A DNA stretch of 52,885 nucleotides from a virus: positions 1-52,885 of IMG/VR virus record IMGVR_UViG_3300033144_005399; one strand, given 5' to 3'. A model generated the notes under the pieces. It had not been told where the DNA came from. It did not search any database and saw only the letters and a program-made list of their open reading frames with translations. Position 1 is the first letter of the stretch. Each line of letters opens with the position of its first letter. The position numbers and the translations under genes were made by a program. Shown here piece by piece: positions 16,201 through 25,300 of the stretch.

Positions 16201-19047
16201 CGGCAGGGCTCGGGTCTGTTCGAGCACGGGGGCTATGGCGCGCACTCGCAGGGCAAGGTGTTCCTGAGCGACAACTTCAGCGCGGCGAAGCAGTGGCACG
16301 GCAAGGTCGAGGACATGCTGCAAACGCGCGACGAGTCGGATACCTGGAAGCACGACGCCGTGATGCTGCGCGTGAAGCATCGCCGCACTGCGCGCGATCC
16401 TGTTGGCGACGACGATGTGAGCGGATCGCGGCAGACGAAGAAGACCGTCCCGCCTGAGCACATCGAGTACCACGACAAAGAGCACGGCTGGCGACCCGTA
16501 CATGAGTGGTCCGGGGGGAAGCACAGCGAGCTGGATTACGGCGAGGAAGCCGCGGCACACAAAAGCCACGGCGTGCTCGGCACGCTCAGCATCGGTGACC
16601 TGAAGCTGATCAAGTCGCAGCTCGCGAAGGGCTGCTCGGTCTGCGGCTTCTTCCACGGCTCGGGTAGCGACGGACCGACTCCCGATTGTGCGGATCTCGC
16701 GAAGGGCGGCCCGTACATCGGACCCCGAGGCGGGAAGTGGGCTGACATCAAGCACACGATCCACTGGACGGAGAAGAAGCCGAAGAAGCCGCGCAAGAAA
16801 GCGAAGCCGAAGAAGAAGAAGCGGCAGTATCCGTGGGGCGAGTCGGAGTGGACCGAAGAGCAGTTCACGGTCGGCGACTTCGACAAGAGCCCGGAGAACT
16901 GGCAGTGGTTCCATGAGCACGGGCGCGTTGCGATCGGAGGCCCCGACGGCGGCGTGCAGTTCGACTCGATGCACCCGGTGAAGTACGGGGGCAAGAAAGG
17001 CGCGCTCTACCAGATCGTCGGCAAGGGCGAAGCAGGCTGGTACCGGCTCCGCGATGTGAGCACGAACGAAGAGCGCACCGTCGCCGAGGATCGCGTGTTC
17101 CCCGTCTTCCATCAAAAGGGCGGTCGCTCGGGTATGCCCTTGCTGCCCCCGAAGACGAAGAGGGGGAAGAAGAAGCGCGCAGGGAAGCCCGCCAAGAAGC
17201 CCGCGGCGGGCACGGGTGGAATATGGCAGAAGCCGCCCGTCATCGAGACCGGCGAGGAGACTCCGCCCGCACCGGGGGAGACGACCGAGCGGATACCGAG
17301 CTTCGCCGACAGCCTCGCTGAGGAAGGTACCGCGCTCCATAAGATGGAGAACGGTGCCTTCATGCGGCACACGCGCATCGAGTACGAGGTCGACGAAGGC
17401 GACGTGCGCCAGCGCAACAAGGTCTCACGCAACGCGGTCGACAACCACACGAAGACGCAGCTCCTCGCCGAGTTCGAAGGCATGATCGTGAACACCGCGG
17501 TGGACGCGCGGAAGCGGTTCCGCCTCGACGCTCAGGAGCTGGAAGATCTGCGAGCTTCGGCGATGGAGGGATTGCTGGTCGCCGTCGAGCGGTATCCGGG
17601 TGGGCGCCCGTTCGCTGGGTACGCGCAGATCTACGCGCGGGAGTACGCGCGCATCTACGGCGCGAAGGTGATGAGCGATGTCGGCTCGCTGCCGCGTCGT
17701 GTGCGCAAAGCGATCCCGAAGTACCTCGCGGCGAAGGCCGAGGCGGCGGCCGCGCTCGGCACCATGAACCCGACGCCCGCACAGGTCGTGCCCTTCTGGC
17801 GCATGCAGAAGCGCGACATGCACAAGCTCGACGCGAAGGATCCGCAGCGCAACGAACCGCTGCCGTTGCGCACGTACAAGCTCGCGCAGAAGGAGCGCAC
17901 CGTCACCCCCGAGGGCAAGCGTAAGAAGGAGACGATCGCGAAGGACGTGCGCGAGCACCCGGGCAAGCGCGAGTGGGCCGAAAGAATCCACAAGTTCCTC
18001 ACAGGGCAGGCGACCGCGCAAGGGTCCGAGTTCTTTGAGGGAGGTCGCGATGTGCTCCCGGGTGTCCACATCGGCGCGGGGATGTCGGAGCGCGAGAAGA
18101 TCGAGATCCGTGCGTCGGTTCAGAAGGCGCTGGAGGGGCTCGACAAGCACGAGATCCGGGTGAAGACCGGACGGCAGACCAGCCTCTACCGCGGGGACAC
18201 CGCGACCATGGTCATGCAGGAGCTGGGACTCACGGCGAGCGGCGAGAGTGTTCCTCGCAAAGAGATCGCGGCGAACGTCGTGATCGAGCGGCGCACGCTG
18301 AAGGGTGACTGGAAGCAGCTCAGCCTCCGCCAGAAGGAAACCCTGGTCGGCGAGTTCTTGCAGCGCGGGTTCGCTGTGATGAAGAAGCGCATGGGCGGCG
18401 AGCTGGGGGAGAGCCTGGTCGGACGCGCCGCCGACATCGTGTCGCCTCCTCCGCCCGCGGAGCGCGGGCCGACATGGGCGCAGCGCGTGAAGGCGCATTC
18501 GAAGTCGGTATCCGTCGACAAGGTGCGCGCGTACCGCAAGCGTGAGCGTGATCGTCTTCGTCGAGTGCGCGACGGCATCCGTGCGCGAGCTGAGAAGATG
18601 CCGCACGGGCCCGACCGTGATCACCAGCTCGACCTCGCCGAGAGCACGAAGAATGTGCTGCGCCGCATCGACCGGATGAGCAACCGGCAGATCAAGATCG
18701 CCATCGCGCAGCACGAGATGACGACCGGGCCGAAGTCGGCCGCGATGCGTCGGTTGATGACGCAGGCGGCGGCGGTGGAGCCCTACACGTCCGGCGAGAA
18801 GGGCCTGTCCACGGTGGTGCTGACGGACCCCGCAACGGGGCGCAGTCGGAAGGTGCGTGTCTCCTCGATTCGCGACATCGCACCGGGTGGTCGCTTGACG
18901 AAGGCTGTCGAGACGACGGATACCGTGACGGCGGGGCTACTCTGGGACATGATGCACCGCCCGCGGTTGACGCAACTGCTCATGGCCGAGGACTCTGTAC
19001 CGAGTCTCGACCGTGCTCGGGTCGAAGCAATGATCGGACTGCACTGA
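13255..19047 (+). CDS. Giant polyvalent protein: ART, pyrophosphatase-like, peptidase, ART, sigma-70-like domains
   Basis: The ATG at 13255 shares a base with the upstream TGA and gives 1930 aa. Five GPRGGKWADAKHTIPW modules (residues 15-35, 264-284, 582-602, 876-896, 1151-1171) divide the chain. Segment 1 has an ADP-ribosyltransferase-like core (ITIYRALPKG, GDWVSLSRMYAQDH, DLAEWGYF; about 197-257). Segment 2 has an inorganic-pyrophosphatase-like domain (VPYGYIRGFIGKDGDEIDVF, about 429-560). Segment 3 is a metallopeptidase (HELTH, 741-745; YLNQPVEVTA probably gives the third ligand). Segment 4 is KptA/PARP-like (LFHSAPAHVMESIQENGL to TVPPEHIEYHD, about 963-1074). Segment 5 holds a sigma-70 region 2/3-like stretch (about 1403-1530) and an unassigned helical tail. 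Such proteins are thought to be packaged and injected. Each module after the first follows L-x-K, a possible protease cut. Domain calls are by motif; catalysis is inferred. Confidence 0.85.
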   Translation: MAIATIAELHAFATGGPFIGPRGGKWADAKRTIPWKDAPADRAKARAKEKRAARREKREPGEWATSPEAKVATLDAGSGERLYRLSADGYDVHWHHEKHGWREVVNYDQKQKVKEHFDPSLKRTEPRPDPYAPEPEDEDTGHRMGHQPSKYAPAHALESVQPGILNEPHHYTAFREQLREFWPKLKAAQGNPDAKITIYRALPKGKEAFATGDWVSLSRMYAQDHAEGEKGWRVAAVDVPLRDLHWAGDDLAEWGYFGSDLKKAGPFIGPRGGKWADAKRTIPWKKKKPKKRAKPKKRAKPKPEPKTEPDAGEACGSCYEDAASAISAPFDETFADWKLVHGRPRLTRPPFVRFGHAWLEKGDTVYDAASGRTLSKALYYHSGQITDEERYTYTRTEARFMIVKHQHWGPWDGVEAKGLGFSSEHDDLEKGRKLHYRTKFQGLPISVENRAGSRRYWTESKSGESGSTKMIVPYGYIRGFIGKDGDEIDVFVGPDKKSERVFIVNQRASVDLRKFDEHKVMLGFGSVSAAKSAYLKHYDKRGPSFLGSIRQWTMSRFKRWLEGGNLSEPAAKSAWEDELHKAGPFVGPRGGLWADAKHTISWRESIGREGPRTGAISVPDAAVHAAVDDLLSKPGLSFGVVPRSGDRDVTSRWKTRVQFKDARGKAREILVRVQHDPRLTHEHRRGGSGISGQYQSQFQTYIDPKTKKQEGVITDHIELNLRAGDWGKEKLASAMRDVLSHELTHAADPWLAEATKRHSQSPEKGSPVLSGRTTGFRSAYVAYLNQPVEVTATIQQIKREITDVRVAAEIKDDPEWMRPEFLLGYSDRWKKVGEHYTEKNKRRVLRAIFDMRESLLAGTTKPIAKAGVLYVPLAKAGPFVGPRGGLWADAKHTIAWRANYMNRERNEARIEALGRQLGRAIKEGKESDRRYAAKALEADHGVPVHHEAKGEPPKPPPKLKKRLFHSAPAHVMESIQENGLVPRQGSGLFEHGGYGAHSQGKVFLSDNFSAAKQWHGKVEDMLQTRDESDTWKHDAVMLRVKHRRTARDPVGDDDVSGSRQTKKTVPPEHIEYHDKEHGWRPVHEWSGGKHSELDYGEEAAAHKSHGVLGTLSIGDLKLIKSQLAKGCSVCGFFHGSGSDGPTPDCADLAKGGPYIGPRGGKWADIKHTIHWTEKKPKKPRKKAKPKKKKRQYPWGESEWTEEQFTVGDFDKSPENWQWFHEHGRVAIGGPDGGVQFDSMHPVKYGGKKGALYQIVGKGEAGWYRLRDVSTNEERTVAEDRVFPVFHQKGGRSGMPLLPPKTKRGKKKRAGKPAKKPAAGTGGIWQKPPVIETGEETPPAPGETTERIPSFADSLAEEGTALHKMENGAFMRHTRIEYEVDEGDVRQRNKVSRNAVDNHTKTQLLAEFEGMIVNTAVDARKRFRLDAQELEDLRASAMEGLLVAVERYPGGRPFAGYAQIYAREYARIYGAKVMSDVGSLPRRVRKAIPKYLAAKAEAAAALGTMNPTPAQVVPFWRMQKRDMHKLDAKDPQRNEPLPLRTYKLAQKERTVTPEGKRKKETIAKDVREHPGKREWAERIHKFLTGQATAQGSEFFEGGRDVLPGVHIGAGMSEREKIEIRASVQKALEGLDKHEIRVKTGRQTSLYRGDTATMVMQELGLTASGESVPRKEIAANVVIERRTLKGDWKQLSLRQKETLVGEFLQRGFAVMKKRMGGELGESLVGRAADIVSPPPPAERGPTWAQRVKAHSKSVSVDKVRAYRKRERDRLRRVRDGIRARAEKMPHGPDRDHQLDLAESTKNVLRRIDRMSNRQIKIAIAQHEMTTGPKSAAMRRLMTQAAAVEPYTSGEKGLSTVVLTDPATGRSRKVRVSSIRDIAPGGRLTKAVETTDTVTAGLLWDMMHRPRLTQLLMAEDSVPSLDRARVEAMIGLH
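13297..13359 (+). repeat. GPRGGKW module A
   Basis: This 63-bp segment encodes GGPFIGPRGGKWADAKRTIPW. It is almost identical in DNA to module B at 14044-14106 (about two or three base differences), but differs more from the modules at 14998, 15880 and 16705, implying recent duplication or gene conversion between A and B. Confidence 0.85.
14044..14106 (+). repeat. GPRGGKW module B
   Basis: This segment encodes AGPFIGPRGGKWADAKRTIPW directly after DLKK. It is followed by a Lys/Pro-rich linker (KKKKPKKRAKPKKRAKPK). Confidence 0.85.
14998..15060 (+). repeat. GPRGGKW module C
   Basis: This segment encodes AGPFVGPRGGLWADAKHTISW after ELHK, separating the pyrophosphatase-like domain from the HELTH metallopeptidase. 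Confidence 0.85.
15880..15942 (+). repeat. GPRGGKW module D
   Basis: This segment encodes AGPFVGPRGGLWADAKHTIAW after PLAK, separating the peptidase from the second ADP-ribosyltransferase-like domain. It pairs with module C in using GGLW. Confidence 0.85.
16705..16767 (+). repeat. GPRGGKW module E
   Basis: This segment encodes GGPYIGPRGGKWADIKHTIHW after DLAK, followed by a Lys-rich linker, separating the second ADP-ribosyltransferase-like domain from the sigma-like part. Confidence 0.85.
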
Positions 19048-19054
19048 GGGTGAG

Positions 19055-19345
19055 ATGTCAGAGATTTGGCAAATCGGACGCGTAGGGCCCAAGGGCAAGC
19101 TGTCGCATGCCTTCAATATCCGCCGCACGGATGACGGCGGGATCAAGCTCTCCAAGGCGCAGGGCCTGACCGAGGCCGAGCGTCATGATCTCTTCGCGCA
19201 CTTCGGCAGGGTGCATCAAGCGCGCACCGGCGGGTACCGCGACGGTGAGCATTGGGAGGGCTGGAAGAAAGTGGAACCCGGAACCGAGCAGCACTTCCTG
19301 AAAGCCGTCTGGAGTCTCCCCGGACTCTTCAAGGTGATGGGCTAA
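19055..19345 (+). CDS. Small unknown protein
   Basis: This 96-aa protein starts 7 nt after the giant protein stop, with GAGGGTGAG just upstream as ribosome binding site. It begins MSEIWQIGRVGPKGKLSHAF and contains LTEAERHDLFAHFGRVH and a Trp-rich end (EHWEGWKKVEPGTEQ). I do not recognise a family. It lies between the two giant proteins and its stop overlaps the next start (TAATG), so it may be a co-produced partner or chaperone of one of them; that is inference. Confidence 0.65.
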   Translation: MSEIWQIGRVGPKGKLSHAFNIRRTDDGGIKLSKAQGLTEAERHDLFAHFGRVHQARTGGYRDGEHWEGWKKVEPGTEQHFLKAVWSLPGLFKVMG

Positions 19346-22300
19346 TGCAGTACGTCATCCCCGCGCGACGCGCCGGTGTCGATGCGCTCGTGAAAGCCGT
19401 CTTCTCGCGAGGCCCGCGGCCCGGCGTGAAGTACATCAAAAAGGTGCCCTACTTCTCAGGTGGGAAGATGAAGTGGCGCTACTACTACCGCGACGAGCAC
19501 TCGCGGAAGCATGGTCGCGGGCACCATGATCCGTACAACGATCACGACCATCACCTCATCGGCGAACTGAAGGATCACCACAAGAACCTCGTCGGCAAGG
19601 TGCGCTCGGCCATCGAGACCGGCATGCAGTTCATCAAGGGACTCTTCGGTTTCAAAAAGCAGCCCGACACAGCGGCCGGTGCGGTGTTCACGCAGAAGTT
19701 CATCGAGCCCCCCATCGCGGCGGAGAAGGAAGGGAAGTCTCCCGACGCGAATGCCGCGACCGTGAAGATGGCGCAGGCGATCGAGATGTTGCCCGATCAT
19801 CTGAAGGCGATGGTCGACCCCGCCCAGATACCGAAGGTCAAGGGTGGGAAGTACAAGGGGCTGAAGAGCTTCTCGCTCCTCGACAACATGGAGGATCCGT
19901 ACCTCCTCCGTCTCGGGCTCCTGGGGATGCTCACGGTCGGCGGTCACGCCAGTCGCACGGAGGGGCATCTCATCGTCAACGGCCTGAGCTTCGAGGGAGG
20001 TAAGAAAGGCGTCACCAGCAAGCCCGATTTCAACTCGCCCGAGACGGTCACCGAGGAGGTGTTCTGGCACGAGTTCGGTCACCACATCCACTACGCCATC
20101 GAGGAGAGCATCACGCGCGGTGAGCTGACGTGGAAGAAGGCATGGGAGGAGTGGGCCGACGGGCTGGACGGGAAGAAGATCAGCGGGTACGCGGGCTCAC
20201 ACACGTATGAGGATTTCGCGGAGTCGTTCGCGTGCATGATCTCGCATCCGAAGCAGCTCGCGATGGTCTGCAAGGAACGGTACGAGTGGATGCAGCAGCA
20301 TCTGTTCGAGCATCTTCCCGAGCAGGAGAAGATGGTTCAGGTCGACGACGAAGAGCTGGCGTGGTGGAACGCCAAGCCGCACACGAAGGTGACTGCGGCG
20401 CTCTTCCAGGCGCGGAAGAAGGAGGGAGCCGCGGCTCCCTTCCACCCGATGCACTCGGAGAAGGATCAGTTCTACACGGTATCCATCGAGGGGCGCACCG
20501 TGTACCTCCGCATGGGCCCGCCGTCGAAGGTCGACGAGGCCGGCTGGCATCGGATGCCCGAGACGACGTACACCGAGACCATCGAGGGTGCGGACGGCAA
20601 GCCCGTGACGATCACGCTGCCGCGCAACGAGAATCTCGTCGGTGCGCGCTTCAAGGCTCAGAGCGCGGCGAAGGAGATCTACGACGAGCGCGGTGTCGCG
20701 CTGACGAATCACCAGGCGTTCCTGCACCTATTCCAAGACGACAAAGACCTCATCGATTGGATGCCCGATGACATCGCGGAGTACGGCAAGTCTCCGCGGT
20801 GGAAGAAGAACAAGGAAGGGAAGGACACGAAGACCCAGGAGAAGGATCCCGAAACGGGAGAGCCGCTCTGGGACTACCGCCCCACCGAGGTGCACAACCT
20901 CAGCCGCCGCATGTTCGAAGCGCTCGGTTTCAAAAAGGCGCACACGAAAGAGAACGAGCGCAAGCGGCTGCTGAAGGTCGTCGTCGCGCAGAAGGAATGG
21001 GACCGCGTAAAGGCGAAGCACGAGGCAGGGAAGAAGCTCACGAAGAAAGAGAAGAGCCTGCTCTTCGAGTACGAGAAGGTCACGTCCGAGAAGACCGGCA
21101 AGGAAACAGTCACGACGCACGTCGTCGCTGAGAAGCCGCGTCCTGACTTCGACGAGTACCAGGGCAAAAAGCTCGGCCGTATCCAGTGGGCTCCGCATGA
21201 GATGACGCGCCACGAGTTCATGCAGAAGAGCGGCACCTTCGCGTTCGGCGAAATGAAGGCGTCGAAGAAGACCGCGCCCTACCTCGCACGCGACGAAGAC
21301 GGCAACGTGGTCATGAAGGCCGACGGCACGCCGCTCACTACCGCGACGGTCTACGAACAGGAGAACCCGGACGGGAGCTGGACGAAGGTCACCGTCAACA
21401 CTTCGGCTCCGTTCAACCGAGGGGATACCATCTACGTGCCCGACAAGTCGGGCAACTGGAAGCGCCACACGCTCGACAGCGGTTCGATCGATCCCTTCAT
21501 CATCGCGCGTGAGCACGGCACGACCATGAAGGCGCTGCTCTCGCACAACGGCAAGTTCGCGCGCGGGCAGATCACCGATCCGATCCTCGCCGCGCTCATC
21601 AACCCAGGCGACATCCCGATCGCCGACTCGACGAAGCTCCAAGAGTTGATGCGCGAAGCCGCGTCGGTGCACAACGTCGACCCGGAGACGCAGGAGCCGT
21701 ACACCGGGCGGCGTGTGTGGGTAACGCTTGCCGGTGAGCCCGGTGGGGGGTCGGCGAAGAGCATGCGCGCGAACGCGCACATCCAGGTGGAGTTCGACGG
21801 CTCGGGCCCCCCGCGGGTGGTGGGGCCGTATTGGGAGCGCAAGCTCGGCAAAGCGCCCGTGCGTGTGGATGAGCTGCTCAACAAGTTCGACGAGATCACC
21901 ACGCCTCTGATCAAAGAGCAGAAGGCAAAGATCGTCCAGGCGAAGCCGGGCGGGCTGGTGTGGTTCGTAGACCCGAAGAGCGAGAAGCGTGTGCTCGGCA
22001 CGTATGTCAAGAAAAGGAAGGACCCGAAGACGAAGAAGGAGCTGTTCATGGTGCAGCCGCTTCCGGGTCAGGCGGCGGGTTCCGCGAAGCACATAGTGGG
22101 CGTGCAAAAGGTCGAACCGGTAACCGATGATCTCGTGCCCGGAAATCCGACGCTGCGGAAGCGGAAGGTGCAGCCGCTGGAGAAGGATCTGCTGCTCTAC
22201 ATGGATGAGGTGCCCCGCGGTTCGGCTACGAACGAGACGCGAGGGAACATCCGAATCCTTCTGCCGACCGACGGCTCCATCACGATGGAACAGGTGAAGA

Positions 22301-25300
22301 AGTATCCGGGCGTGCGGATCCTTGAGCCGACTCCCGGCGACAGAGCTTTGCGCGTCACGATCAGCCCGAAGGATCTTCCTGAGTTCCGCGCACGCGTCGG
22401 CGGATTCATGATGGGCAGTCGCGTGCTCGCGAAGCTCGCGGAAGAGGATACCCGCTCGCGCATCCTCGCGGAGGAGAGCGGCAAGCAACAGATCGTCGAA
22501 CCCGAAGACCTGGAGAACGACGAAGGCAACATCAACCCCGAGGGCCCGCTGCGCGGACTCGTCGAGGGCGACGACGGTATCCAGCCAGGCGAGCACCGCA
22601 TTCGCGCGCTCCAGAAGCTCGCGAAGAACAACGGCCGCCTCTACGCCGCGCACTTCATGGGCACCGGCAAGACCGCGCTCGCGATCATGGCGAGCCAGAT
22701 GATGCGCAACCTCGCGGATCCCAGCGACCCCTCGAAGCCGCATCCGAAGCAGCTCAAAAAGAAGGTGATGCACGTTGTCCCGCTGAACACGGCCGACGGC
22801 TGGTTCCAAGAGTATGTGCGCTTCCTCGGTGCACCGACCGTGGTCGGCGCGGAGTCACTGAGCGGTGCGCAGCAGCTTCCGAAGCTCCCGAAGCGCAATG
22901 CTCGGGAGAAGGATGAGAGCTACCGACAGCGCGTGATGACGTTCTGGAAGAACGCGATCAAGAGCAACCCGAAGCTCTGGAACCCGTGGACCGATGCCGG
23001 CGACAACGTGGTCGCACCGATGGAGTATTTCCGCGACAACGAAGAGGCGCTGCGCCTCACGGGAATGTTCGACGGCATGGTCGTCGATGAGGCGCACAAG
23101 GTCGCGCGCGAAAACCAGCTCTCGAAAGCCATCGAGCGCTGGAACCCGCAGATGAACCTGTTCCTGCTGCTCAGCGGGACGCCCATCACGAACAACCTGA
23201 AGGTGCTGCCTCGCATCGTGGATCTCGTCACGGCCGGTGAGGTGAAGCTCGGGACCGAGGAGGAGTTCACCGAGCGGTATCTCATCGAGAGCGCGACGAT
23301 GCGCGCGTACAACCGGCGCTCCGCCGTGAAAACCGATCTCAACCCGCAACGTGTCGGTGAGCTGGCGGGTATCCTTCAGCCGATCATGGACGTCGCGACG
23401 ACAGCCGACGTCAAGGGCAAGTCCATGCCCGCGGTACTGCTCGATGAGAACGAGCCTGCGCACATGATCGGGCAGCAGGCTCGCATGTACCGGCTCGCGA
23501 TGGCGCAGACCACCGACGCCGAGCGCGAGGCGATGGGAGCCTCGGCTGCGCTCGGACTCGACGAGGGGGGTCTGCTCTCGCCGGACGCGCGCCGCAAGAT
23601 CGCAGTCGCGCGCAGCATCGCGAACGCACCGAGCTACAAGGCCCCCGACGATCGCGAGGACGCGACCTACGAAGAGACCACCGCTCGTGTCGATCGACGC
23701 GGCAACCAGATCGTCGAGAAGACGACGCAGGTATTCGAGCTGCCGTCGCTCGGGAAGATGACGAACAAGCGGACGGATAGGGGCATCGCATGGGGCGGTG
23801 TGTGGCCCGACACCTCGGATGTCGTCGCCGGCCGCATCACGCAGGGTTACTACGAGGCGCTCCATAAGTACGTCCACCGCGTGCTGGGCGTTGGGTACGA
23901 GTTCCTCGAAGGCAAAAAGATCGCGGGCTCCCCGCAGGGGAAGAAGCTCCTCGCCGCGCTGCGCAACAAGGGCGAGTACATCACGAACACCGGAGAGAAG
24001 TGGCAGAAGGGTATCCGCTACTCGGGAGGAGGGAAGCTGAAGAACCCCGACTTCGGACCCGAGGGGATGATCTGCCGCGGCAAGCTCAATGAGCGGACCG
24101 GCGAGATCACGAAGCTCACGGAGATCGGCAAAAAGGCCGCGACCTACTACGACAGTCAGACCGGGCAGTGGAAGCCGGTAGAGGTGAAGCCTGGTCATCT
24201 GTTCGTGCGCGACACGCGCTCGAAGATGCTCGGCGTCTTCTACGATCAGGAGGATTGGGAGTTCACCGGTCGGTTCGACACGAAGGCCGAGAGCGGCACG
24301 ACCGACGACGGTGAAGACGGTCCGAAGATCCCCGACGTCAGCACGCTCACGCGTAAGCAGATGGAGGCGCTCGCGAAGAAGCACGAGATCAGCCTCCCCG
24401 ACGACATAGACGACGAGGTGTTCCGCGCGCTGCTCGAAGACGCGCTTCGGAAGAAGGTGCTCGGGCGCAAGGGCAATCAGCAGGGGCCGAAGGCAGGCCG
24501 CGAAGGGATGACCATCCAGCGTCACCCCGCGCGCCGCGAAGCACGCGCTCAGTTCGACATGGCGGTGACCACGAACAATGCGAAGTGCGACAAGCTCGAA
24601 GAGCACATGCGCGAAGCGCTGAAAGAGAAGACCGGCGGCGGTGCGCAGGATCAGGGGATCATCTTCGGCAACCGCATCGGCAGCGCCGTGCGCACGGCCG
24701 AGTCGAAGCTCCGCATGCTGGGCTACATGGATGTCAACGAGGCTCTCGGGAATCCCGAGTGGTCGACGGATCACGACAAAAAGCGCGCGCTGGGGACCCG
24801 CAAGTTCTACGTCACGTACATGGGCAAGGGTGCGACGCTCGGGGACCGCGACATCAACTCCGAGATCTTCCGCCACGTGCAGGATGACTTCGGTTCGGAT
24901 ACCGGTACGTCGATGTTCGTGCAGCGCTCGATGTACGGCACGTCGAAGAACCGGATGCTGCGCGCCGAGCAGATGGAAGAGCCGTGGGGGAAGTCGCAGC
25001 GGGCGAAGATCAAACAGAACTTCGTCGATGGCACCGGCGCGTCTACGAAGAGCGGAACGCCTCGCGGGCTTGAGGTGCCGATGCGTGTCGTCGGCTGGAA
25101 GAACGACGACGGCAGTGTCGGGCAGCGCTACGTCTATGAGAGTGAGCTGACGACGGCTGCGAAGCGTCAGGTCGCCGCGCTGGAGATCAAAATGCGCTCG
25201 CAGCGCGGCGCGGCGAAGGAGAAGACGAACCGTCAGGTCTACGAGATCATGAAGCCCTTCTTCTCGGAGAAGAGGCCGCTCACCGACGACCAGATCGACA

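Noticed and set aside
19252-19344. Upstream in-frame extension of the helicase protein from 19252
   Set aside because: It overlaps the small gene at 19055; ATG 19345 sits in a TAATG junction and starts a sensible N-terminus.
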